A stretch of 10,540 nt of DNA from an uncultured Myxococcales bacterium (GTDB lineage Bacteria; Myxococcota_A; UBA9042), in assembly GCA_903917305.1 (NCBI GenBank), contig CAIXAA010000623.1:1-10540 (forward strand). Reading direction: 5' to 3'. The translations under genes and the position numbers were made by a program. Positions 1-5,240 of this stretch are shown piece after piece. The notes under the pieces were generated by a model that saw only the letters and a program-made list of their open reading frames with translations, did no database searches and was not told the origin of the DNA. Each line of letters begins with the position of its first letter. The first letter of the stretch is position 1.

Positions 1-68
1 CCGAGTAGCTCCGCAAAGACTTCGGGGACTTTGGCAGCAAGGGCAGGGCGTGGGGCATGCGTCGGCAT
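1..68 (-). CDS. Possible 5' end of a minus-strand gene, cut by the window edge
   Basis: Reading the minus strand from an ATG whose first base is at 68 gives an open frame to the left edge, beginning MPTHAPRPALAAKVPEVF and continuing with AELL. The composition (Ala/Pro/Val/Glu, few Arg runs) looks more like a real protein than the shadow frames nearby. A TTGACA hexamer correctly oriented for this gene lies at 99-104. No family can be recognised from 22 residues and there is no clear Shine-Dalgarno sequence before the ATG. A second ATG lies 10 bp further in, in another frame. If real, the gene diverges from abiE and belongs to the same putative integrative element. The alternative is that this is non-coding DNA or the tail of an open plus-strand frame. 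Confidence 0.3.
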   Translation of the reverse strand, partial: MPTHAPRPALAAKVPEVFAELL

Positions 69-75
69 GCTTGTT

Positions 76-116
76 CAAATAGGCCGACTTGATCGTTCTG
101 TCAAGCTGCCCTATTT
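76..116 (-). promoter_or_regulatory. Candidate minus-strand promoter inside an interrupted inverted repeat
   Basis: On the minus strand TTGACA (plus 104-99) is followed after 17 bp by TATTTG (plus 81-76). This is a perfect -35 and a weak -10 at ideal spacing. The same segment is an interrupted palindrome: AAATAGG at 77-83 pairs with CCTATTT at 110-116, and inside it CTTGA at 88-92 pairs with TCAAG at 101-105. Such symmetry over both promoter elements suggests a repressor-binding site, though a hairpin or terminator for an upstream plus-strand unit is possible; no T-tract follows on the plus strand. Transcription would begin at or very near the ATG at 68, implying a leaderless message or a start further downstream. 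Confidence 0.35.
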
Positions 117-296
117 AGTCAAGTCTCTGCATGGCGCAACGCGTTCGTCAGCCACGCTTCCGGTCGCTGACCGTTTCATTCGCAAAACCTGACAATCCCC
201 GTCAGCTTCTGCCAACGAAATGGTCGCGTCACGCGAGCACATGCCCACAGCGACCTGCCAGCCAGGCAGTCTCTGCGAGCGTCCAAGCCTACACTT

Positions 297-327
297 GCAC
301 AAAGCAACACCATCCGTTACTTTGTGC
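297..327 (+). promoter_or_regulatory. Inverted repeat, candidate AbiEi operator with overlapping weak promoter
   Basis: The left arm GCACAAAGCAAC (297-308) and right arm GTTACTTTGTGC (316-327) are reverse complements with a single mismatch and a 7-bp spacer. The outer 8 bp match perfectly. A weak sigma70-like pair, TTGCAC (295-300) and TACTTT (318-323), has exactly 17 bp between its hexamers and lies inside the palindrome, so a dimer bound here would block RNA polymerase. In characterised AbiE systems AbiEi binds inverted repeats upstream of its own promoter and represses the operon. That this repeat is the AbiEi operator is inferred from position and symmetry. The right arm covers the upstream in-frame GTG (324), which argues against that codon being the start of abiEi. 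Confidence 0.5.
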
Positions 328-371
328 TGGTACGGACTTTCTGCCAACCACCGGCGGACGTGCCACGGACA

Positions 372-1196
372 ATGCTGAGCGCAGCGAACCAAGCATCGGA
401 ACCAGCACAACTACGCTCCGCAGCTGCGTTCCTCGACCAACTGCAGGCCCGAGGCCGCGCCTGTTTCACCACCGAGGAGGCCCGCCACGCCCTCGGTGGG
501 ACGGTCATTGCCACTCGCGCTGCGCTGCGACGGCTCAAGGCCAACAGACGGATTGCAGACCCTTACCGCGGCTTCCACGTCATCGTGCCCCCGGAGTACC
601 GCGCTTTGGGGTGCAGGCCCGCGGAACAGTTCGTGTCCGAGTTGATGGCGCACATCGGTGAGCCGTACTACGTCGCTCTCCTCTCGGCCGCTGCGTACCA
701 CGGTGCCGCGCACCAGGCGCCCATGACGTTCCAGGTCATCGTGCCGACGGCGCGACGCGCCATCGAATGCGGTGATGTGCGCGTAGACTTCATTGCGCGC
801 AACGACATGCAGGCGACGCCGGTGGTGCAGCGGAACACGCCGACGGGGGTACTGCGTGTGGCGTCAGCAGAGGCGACCGCGTTGGAACTGGTGGGCTACC
901 CAGAGCGCTGCGGCTACCTGGACAACGTCGCCACGGTGCTGTCCGAGCTGGCAGAAGTACTCGATGCCGAGCGCCTTGTGGCCGAAGCTCAGCGGGTTCC
1001 GGTGGCGTGGGTGCAGCGGCTGGGCTGCTTGCTTGTGCGTGTCGAAGCCAATGACCTGGCCACCAGGTTGGAGCCCGTCATCGCTGAGCGCGGGATGTTC
1101 CTGGTGGCGCTCGCGCCGTGGAAGTCGATGGTCGGTACGCCACGCGATGCCCGCTGGTCCGTAGCCGTCAATGTCGATGTGGAGCCGGACACGTGA
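372..1196 (+). CDS. abiEi: AbiEi-type antitoxin and transcriptional repressor (type IV toxin-antitoxin)
   Basis: This is the antitoxin of a two-gene AbiE module. In the family, AbiEi counters the AbiEii toxin without forming a stable complex (type IV) and represses the operon through an N-terminal winged helix. From the ATG at 372 the product is 274 residues, close to family size. Residues about 12-76 look like the winged helix: a helix FLDQLQARG, the recognition-like TTEEARHALGGT followed by TRAALRRLKANRRI, and a wing ending in YRGFHVIVPPEY. The stretch YYVALLSAAAYHGAAHQ (about 99-115) is the conserved hallmark of the AbiEi C-terminal domain. An in-frame GTG at 324 would add 16 residues, but it lies inside the operator-like repeat and under the promoter, so 372 is preferred. 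The Shine-Dalgarno sequence is weak. The stop overlaps the toxin start by 4 bp. The assignment is by recognition of pattern and context, not by a search. Confidence 0.85.
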   Translation: MLSAANQASEPAQLRSAAAFLDQLQARGRACFTTEEARHALGGTVIATRAALRRLKANRRIADPYRGFHVIVPPEYRALGCRPAEQFVSELMAHIGEPYYVALLSAAAYHGAAHQAPMTFQVIVPTARRAIECGDVRVDFIARNDMQATPVVQRNTPTGVLRVASAEATALELVGYPERCGYLDNVATVLSELAEVLDAERLVAEAQRVPVAWVQRLGCLLVRVEANDLATRLEPVIAERGMFLVALAPWKSMVGTPRDARWSVAVNVDVEPDT

Positions 1197-2011
1197 TTCC
1201 AAGAGCATACATCACAGAGTGGCGCACCCATGCGCCGTGGAGCGCTGACGTCTGGGTCGAACAGGATCTCGTCATCAGCCGCGCGCTGGTCGAGATCTTC
1301 GGCGTGCCACAATTGCAGGAACGACTGGCATTTCGCGGCGGTACAGCGTTGCACAAGCTACATGTCCAGCCGGCTGCGCGCTACTCCGAGGACATCGACC
1401 TGGTGCAAGTCCGGCCAGGCCCGATCGGCGACACTCTGGACATGCTGCGCTCGGTCCTTGACCCGTGGCTGGGCGAACCCAAGCGCGTTCTGAAGGAAGG
1501 CCGCGCCAACCTGTTGTACCGCTTTGACTCCGAGGATGCGACGCCGCGCCCGATGCGCCTCAAGGTGGAGATCAACACGCGCGAGCACTTCGCGGAGTTG
1601 GGCCTGTCGCAGATGCCGTTCCGGGTGGACACGCGGTGGTTCAGCGGCGGTGCTGACATCACGACGTTCGCGCTGGACGAACTGCTGGGTACCAAGCTGC
1701 GCGCGCTGTACCAGCGCAAGAAAGGCCGCGACTTGTTTGACCTTGCACTGGCGATGGAGTCCTTGGCCGTGGACCCGGCCCGGCTCATCGCGTGCTTTCA
1801 CAGGTGCATGGCGGAGGAGGACAACGCTGTGACACGCGCGCAGTTCGAGGCGAACCTCAACCAGAAGGCTGCGGACCGTGACTTCCGCGGGGACATGTTG
1901 CCACTGCTGCGCCCCGGCGTGACGTGGGATTTCGACAGGGCGATGGCGACGGTGCTGACCCATCTCGTGACGTTGCTGCCGGGCGACCCCTGGAAAGGTG
2001 CCGGGTCGTGA
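1193..2011 (+). CDS. abiEii: AbiEii/AbiGii-family nucleotidyltransferase toxin
   Basis: This is the toxin partner of abiEi, a DNA-polymerase-beta-like nucleotidyltransferase (DUF1814 / AbiEii family). Related enzymes (MenT of mycobacteria) add nucleotides to tRNA acceptor ends, and AbiEii gives growth arrest and phage abortive infection. The GTG start at 1193 forms a GTGA overlap with the abiEi stop and has GGAG at 1181-1184 eight bases upstream. The frame stays open upstream to an ATG at 1118, but that would overlap the antitoxin by 79 bp. The 272-residue product shows all family signatures: FRGGTALHKLH (47-57) with GGT at 49-51, SEDIDLV with metal-ligand Asp67 and Asp69, LKVEIN with Lys124 and Glu126, and TKLRALYQRKKGRDLFDL (167-184). 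Nothing looks broken, so the toxin should be active. The exact tRNA or other substrate cannot be read from the sequence. Confidence 0.9.
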   Translation: MIPRAYITEWRTHAPWSADVWVEQDLVISRALVEIFGVPQLQERLAFRGGTALHKLHVQPAARYSEDIDLVQVRPGPIGDTLDMLRSVLDPWLGEPKRVLKEGRANLLYRFDSEDATPRPMRLKVEINTREHFAELGLSQMPFRVDTRWFSGGADITTFALDELLGTKLRALYQRKKGRDLFDLALAMESLAVDPARLIACFHRCMAEEDNAVTRAQFEANLNQKAADRDFRGDMLPLLRPGVTWDFDRAMATVLTHLVTLLPGDPWKGAGS

Positions 2012-2045
2012 ACGCAGGTCTTCAGGCCGTCAGCGCCCCCTCCGT

Positions 2046-2081
2046 GGTGACAACATTGGTGACAACATTGGTGACAACAAA
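2046..2081 (+). repeat. Three tandem 12-bp direct repeats (GGTGACAACATT)
   Basis: Copies run 2046-2057, 2058-2069 and 2070-2081. The first two are identical and the third ends AAA instead of ATT. They lie between the toxin stop (2011) and the tRNA-Gly fragment, with no coding frame that needs them. A 12-bp period is close to a helical turn, so bound proteins would line up on nearly the same face. Position beside an att core suggests arm-type integrase or Xis binding sites. A second weaker motif, GTGTCGG, recurs at 2084-2090 and 2114-2120, with a variant at 2103-2109. The binding role is inferred. Confidence 0.65.
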
Positions 2082-2170
2082 CCGTGTCGGACAGCGTCGC
2101 CGGGTGTCGCTGTGTGTCGGCAAGACCTCGAAACTACACGTATCATCAACAGCCATTTTGTCCGTTAAGG

Positions 2171-2218
2171 AGCTTCCCAAGCTGGATGTTGCGGGTTCGA
2201 TCCCCGTATCCCGCTCCA
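2171..2218 (+). other. 3' fragment of tRNA-Gly(CCC), probable attR site
   Basis: The segment matches the 3' part of a class I tRNA. It has the anticodon loop TTCCCAA (2174-2180, anticodon CCC at 2176-2178), the 3' strand of the anticodon stem GCTGG (2181-2185) and a 5-nt variable loop (2186-2190). The T arm is GCGGG-TTCGATC-CCCGT (2191-2207), the acceptor strand ATCCCGC (2208-2214), the discriminator T (2215) and CCA (2216-2218). A U discriminator and CCC anticodon fit tRNA-Gly. The 5' half is absent: bases 2169-2170 (GG) cannot pair with the stem, which would need CC, and no GCGGGAT acceptor strand or D arm is found upstream. The break in the anticodon arm, centred on the palindrome AGCTTCCCAAGCT, is where many tyrosine recombinases cross over. 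It is a displaced att copy and not a working tRNA. Confidence 0.75.
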
Positions 2219-2595
2219 AAGTTCCACGACATCACGGCCTTGGCGTACGTCGACCGAGGCTGGCATCTGCCCCCGACCGCGGAGCACCGGCACAGGCCGC
2301 TGCCGCCGGTCGTGAAGGGGCAATCCGCCTCGCTCCTGCGCAAGCGCGCCTGACCCTGACACCTGCGTGCCACGCGGCATTCCCGGAGGAAACGCCGCGG
2401 CCGGCACGCGGCTGCGATGCGGAGGTCGACGAGGCCGCGTGGCGCCCGTATCATCCGCCCTCCATGGCCAAGCCGCGCGGCGGCGAATCGCGCCAGGAAC
2501 CCTGTGCGTTCGACGACCGCGCCCGCGGCCGACACTGAAAGCAAGCTGCACCCTGGCGCTGATCGTGCAGCAGACCGCAGCATGGGAACCGTTGC
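2219..2595. other. Non-coding stretch between the att site and the efflux operon
   Basis: About 375 bp with no supported gene. All open frames through it are Arg/Pro/Ala-rich and have no recognisable domain. There is a GC-rich hairpin (GCCGCG 2394-2399 with CGCGGC 2407-2412) without a T-tract, and a promoter-like pair at 2426-2454. It may be the original downstream flank of the tRNA-Gly gene plus the leader of the efflux operon. Confidence 0.45.
2426..2454 (+). promoter_or_regulatory. Candidate sigma70 promoter for the efflux operon
   Basis: TCGACG (2426-2431, 4 of 6 to the -35 consensus) and TATCAT (2449-2454, 5 of 6 to the -10 consensus) are 17 bp apart. Transcription from here would give a leader of about 135 nt before the channel gene. 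No operator palindrome or recognisable response-regulator box was seen. In GC-rich DNA such matches arise by chance, so this is only the best candidate in the gap. Confidence 0.3.
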
Positions 2596-3981
2596 ATGGA
2601 TGTCTTCATGAAACCCGGACTTGCGCGACGTCGGCATCTTGCCCGCGTCAGCCGCTGGCTGTTTGTCGGCGCTTTGTTGTCCGGCTTGCCCCTGTCGGCG
2701 TTGGCGCAAGATCGCGTCCCTGATGCGATTCCTGCCGAAGCTGCCCGCGTCGTTCACCTTGCCGACGTCGAACGCGCCGCGCGCGCGCACCAGCCGCAGC
2801 TGGCCGTCGCCCGCGCTGCGGTTGCCGCGGCCCAGAGCCGGGTCGGCGCGGCGAACGCGAGCTACCTGCCGCAAGTCACGGGGACCGTGCAGTACCAGCG
2901 GACGACCGGGAACTTCGCGCCGCGGCCGGGCACCGTGGTTCCCGCGCATGCGGTGACGTCGCTGTCGCCGTCCTACGATCTCTTCAACTACGGCGTCTCG
3001 GCGTCGCAGCTGGTCTACGACTTTGGCCAGACGAGCAACCGCATCGGCGCCGCGAAGGCGGCCCGTGAGGCGCAGGAGGCGGTGGAGAAGTCGACCGACG
3101 TGCAGGTCGTGTTCGCGGTGCGCCGGGCGTACTTCCAGGCGCTGGCGCAGAAGGCGCTGGTCGGCGTCGCGCAAGAGACGTTGGACAACCAGCACAAACA
3201 CCTGGCGCAGATCGAGGGGTTCGTGCGTGCCGGCGTGCGGCCCGAGATTGACCTCGTCCAGGCGCACACGAGCATCTCCAACGCTGAAGTGGCGCTGATC
3301 ACGGCTCGCAACGGCTATGATGGCGGCAAGGTGCTGCTCAACCAGGCCGCTGGCGTCGTTGGCGCGACCGACTTCGATGTCGTCGACGAAGACCCGCCGG
3401 CGGTGGAGGACGAGGACCAGCCGCTGCAGACCCTGCTGGGCAAAGCATTGGCAAGCAGGCCGGATCTGGCGGTCTACGACCGGCAGCAGCAGCAGCAGGA
3501 GCAGACCATCGGGTCGATCCGCGGGGCGCTGTGGCCGACGGTGTCGGTGACGGCGGGCGCCACCGAAGTGGGCACGTCGCTGGGCGGCACCGTGCCGAAC
3601 TGGAACATCGGCGCGCTGCTCGGCTGGCCCATCTTCCAGGGCGGGCTGACCCAGGCCCAGGTGGCCGAGGCGGAGGCGAACCTGCAAGGCATCCACGGTC
3701 AGCGCGCGCTCGCCGTGCTGCAGATCCAATCCGATGTCGAGCAAGCCCGGCTCGCCGTGGTCGCCACGAAGGCGACGATGGGCTCCGCGCAAGCGGCTGT
3801 CGGCAGCGCCCGCGAGCAGCTGCGCCTCGCCGAGGCGCGTTACGCGGCTGGGCTCGGCGGCATCCTTGAGCTGAGCGACGCGCAGCTTGCCTACTCGGGC
3901 GCCGCGGTCCAGTTGATCCAGGCGCGCTACAACCGTGCGACTGCCCGAGCACAGCTCCTCGCAGCGTTGGGAAGACCATGA
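2596..3981 (+). CDS. TolC-family outer-membrane efflux channel
   Basis: This is the outer-membrane factor of the tripartite pump: a trimeric beta-barrel with a periplasmic alpha-helical tunnel that carries substrates out of the cell. The 461-residue product opens with an Arg-rich n-region and a hydrophobic core (WLFVGALLSGLPLSALA), giving a signal peptidase I site ALA|QD after residue 37. No Cys follows, so it is not an OprM/NodT-type lipoprotein. Two repeated OEP halves follow, roughly residues 50-240 and 265-455, with long Ala/Gln/Glu-rich helices (QLAVARAAVAAAQSRVGAAN; ARYAAGLGGILELSDAQLAY). A methionine at 2608 (residue 5) gives an equally good signal peptide, and both starts have GGA-type ribosome sites, so the start is uncertain by 12 bp. 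Its stop overlaps the adaptor start (ATGA). Being first in the operon is unusual; in many mdtABC- or muxABC-type loci the channel is last or absent. Confidence 0.92.
   Translation: MDVFMKPGLARRRHLARVSRWLFVGALLSGLPLSALAQDRVPDAIPAEAARVVHLADVERAARAHQPQLAVARAAVAAAQSRVGAANASYLPQVTGTVQYQRTTGNFAPRPGTVVPAHAVTSLSPSYDLFNYGVSASQLVYDFGQTSNRIGAAKAAREAQEAVEKSTDVQVVFAVRRAYFQALAQKALVGVAQETLDNQHKHLAQIEGFVRAGVRPEIDLVQAHTSISNAEVALITARNGYDGGKVLLNQAAGVVGATDFDVVDEDPPAVEDEDQPLQTLLGKALASRPDLAVYDRQQQQQEQTIGSIRGALWPTVSVTAGATEVGTSLGGTVPNWNIGALLGWPIFQGGLTQAQVAEAEANLQGIHGQRALAVLQIQSDVEQARLAVVATKATMGSAQAAVGSAREQLRLAEARYAAGLGGILELSDAQLAYSGAAVQLIQARYNRATARAQLLAALGRP
3484..3498 (+). repeat. (CAG)5 triplet run in the channel gene
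   Basis: Five CAG codons in a row encode glutamine within RQQQQQEQT, followed by GAG and CAG. It lies in the linker and helix start of the second OEP half, so length changes would be in frame. A possible slippage site with no known function. Confidence 0.6.
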
Positions 3982-5240
3982 AAACAGAGGCTATTGCCAG
4001 TCGGGGCGCCGGCACTCCTCCGGCCGCGGCGCCCGCGCGTCGGCCGGTGCTGCGCGCCGTGCTGGTCCTCCTGCTCCTCGCGCTCGCAGCCGGCGGCTTC
4101 TACGTCCTGCGCAGTCGCAATGCCGCGACCAGCAACGCAAAATCCGCGGACGGCAGCTTGGGCGGCGCTCAGCCGCAGCGCCCCGTGCCGGTGCTCGTCG
4201 CGCCGGTCGAGCAGCGCGACCTGCCGATCTGGTTGGAAGGACTGGGAAACGTCACGGCTTTCTACACAATCACGGTCAAGTCGCAGGTCGATGGCCGCTT
4301 GACCGAGGTGCGCTTCCAGGAAGGCGCGGCCGTGCAAAAGGGCGACGTGCTGGCGCAGATCGATCCGCGCCCGTTCGCGATCCAGCTCCATCAGGCCGAA
4401 GCCGTGTACGCACGCGACCTTGCACAGCTCAAGAACGCGCGGGTCAACCTTGGCCGGTACACGCAGCTCAGCGGGCAGAACCTGATCCCCAAGCAGCAGG
4501 CGACCGACCAGCAGGCGTCGGTGGACCAGCTCGATGCGCAAGTCCGCGCCGATCAAGCGGCAATCGAAAGCGCCAAGCTTTCGTTGGACTATGCCCGCAT
4601 CACCTCGCCGGTCGATGGCGTCACCGGCGTGCGGCTGGTGGACCCCGGCAACCTCGTGCGCGCGTCGGATGCCGGGGGCCTGGTCGTCGTGACGCAGATC
4701 GATCCGATTGCCGTGTATTTCACGGTACCTGAAGACGATCTCCCGGCGATCCAGAAGGGCATGGCGGCGGGCAAGCTGAGCGTGGAGGCGATGAACCGCG
4801 ACGGGAGCGCGCGCCTCGCGACCGGCACGCTGGAGGTCATCGACAACCAGATCAACCAGGCGACGGCGACGGTGCGCTTGAAGGCACTGTTTGAGAACAA
4901 GAACCATGTGCTGTGGCCGAACCAGTTCGTCAAGGCGCGGCTGCTCGTGGCGACGCGCAAGGCGGCGTTGGTCGTGCCCGCGGTGGCGGTCCAGCATGGG
5001 CCGAAGGGGACGTTCGCCTATGTCGTGGCCAAGGACGGCAAGGACGAGAAGGCGAGCGCGCGGCCTATCGAGGTCGACGTGCTGCAAGGCGAGGACGCCA
5101 TCATCGCCAAGGGCCTCGCGGTCGGCGAGCGCGTCGTCATCGATGGCCAGAGCCGCTTGAAGCCCGGCAGCAAGGTCGCGGCGCGCAGCGCAGGCAAGGC
5201 GGAAGGCGGCAAGGCGGACGCCGGCAAGGCGCGCCCATGA
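3978..5240 (+). CDS. mdtA: RND efflux periplasmic adaptor, MdtA-like (membrane fusion protein)
   Basis: This adaptor links the inner-membrane RND pump to the outer-membrane channel. The 420-residue product has an N-terminal membrane anchor (about 27-44, rich in Leu/Val/Ala) and a Gly/Ala/Gln linker. A beta-strand region GLGNVTAFYTITVKS leads into the lipoyl half-motif VDGRLTEVRFQEGAAVQKGD and DVLAQIDPRPF (about 104-133). An alpha-helical hairpin follows (about 134-205), then the second lipoyl half ITSPVDGVTGVRLVDPGN, a beta-barrel (VVVTQIDPIAVYFTVPEDDL) and the membrane-proximal domain. These blocks closely match E. coli MdtA, including the spacing of the two lipoyl halves. The start ATG overlaps the channel stop by 4 bp and has GGGA at 3969-3972. 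The C-terminus ends in a basic pentapeptide repeat (406-420). It overlaps the next gene by 4 bp. Specificity cannot be deduced; E. coli MdtABC exports novobiocin, bile salts and some metal or flavonoid compounds. Confidence 0.93.
   Translation: MKTEAIASRGAGTPPAAAPARRPVLRAVLVLLLLALAAGGFYVLRSRNAATSNAKSADGSLGGAQPQRPVPVLVAPVEQRDLPIWLEGLGNVTAFYTITVKSQVDGRLTEVRFQEGAAVQKGDVLAQIDPRPFAIQLHQAEAVYARDLAQLKNARVNLGRYTQLSGQNLIPKQQATDQQASVDQLDAQVRADQAAIESAKLSLDYARITSPVDGVTGVRLVDPGNLVRASDAGGLVVVTQIDPIAVYFTVPEDDLPAIQKGMAAGKLSVEAMNRDGSARLATGTLEVIDNQINQATATVRLKALFENKNHVLWPNQFVKARLLVATRKAALVVPAVAVQHGPKGTFAYVVAKDGKDEKASARPIEVDVLQGEDAIIAKGLAVGERVVIDGQSRLKPGSKVAARSAGKAEGGKADAGKARP
5193..5231 (+). repeat. 15-bp tandem repeat encoding the adaptor's C-terminal tail
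   Basis: GGCAAGGCG recurs at 5193, 5208 and 5223, an exact 15-bp period, with the first two copies extended to GGCAAGGCGGA. It encodes GKAEG, GKADA, GKARP (residues 406-420), a Lys/Gly/Ala tail ending 4 bp inside the next gene. Slippage would change tail length in frame, and the last copy also supplies the AAGG that may serve as ribosome site for mdtB. Confidence 0.75.

Larger units (their letters stand above)
69..371. other. Intergenic region before abiE, about 300 bp
   Basis: No convincing gene was found here. Besides the candidate minus-strand promoter (76-116) and the abiE operator-like repeat (297-327), it holds a GGCATGC heptamer repeated at 54-60 and 64-70, exactly one helical turn apart and overlapping the start of the minus-strand frame. 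There is also a short palindrome, CTGCC/GGCAG, around 255-270. The open frames that cross the region are not protein-like. It most likely serves as a divergent control region. Confidence 0.4.
1..2218. mobile_element. Putative right end of an integrative element (genomic island)
   Basis: A 3' tRNA-Gly fragment at 2171-2218 marks a probable right attachment site. With the tRNA on the plus strand, the element must lie to the left of the fragment and the original chromosome to the right. The cargo visible here is the AbiE toxin-antitoxin pair, a common island passenger. Three 12-bp direct repeats sit about 90 bp inside the presumed end, as integrase or excisionase arm sites often do. The island side also looks by eye less GC-rich than the efflux operon on the other side. 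The left end, the intact tRNA-Gly and any integrase are outside the window, so the element type (ICE, prophage or satellite) cannot be stated. Confidence 0.55.

Noticed and set aside
2143..2218. A complete functional tRNA-Gly gene
   Set aside because: The 5' acceptor strand and D arm are missing, and two of five anticodon-stem pairs are lost. Only the 3' part is tRNA.
2022..2219. Minus-strand frame beginning MERDTGIEPATSSLG, and similar peptides such as IRGSNPQHPAWEAP
   Set aside because: These are antisense readings of the tRNA 3' end, a familiar false-protein artefact. They support the tRNA remnant and are not a gene.
2394..2412. GC hairpin as a terminator
   Set aside because: A six-bp stem without a following T-tract in very GC-rich DNA. 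Probably chance.
1924..2538. Plus-strand open frame running from the toxin end across the att site
   Set aside because: It overlaps the end of abiEii in another frame, translates the repeats and the tRNA fragment, and becomes Arg/Pro/Ala-rich. Not protein-like.
2146..3792. Minus-strand open frame of 548 codons spanning the att site, the gap and the channel gene
   Set aside because: It crosses the tRNA fragment and is antisense to TolC. No domain or sensible composition.
4913..5236. Upstream extension of the first RND gene giving a longer N-terminus
   Set aside because: The added residues are an out-of-frame reading of the adaptor gene. The family N-terminus starts at the ATG at 5237.
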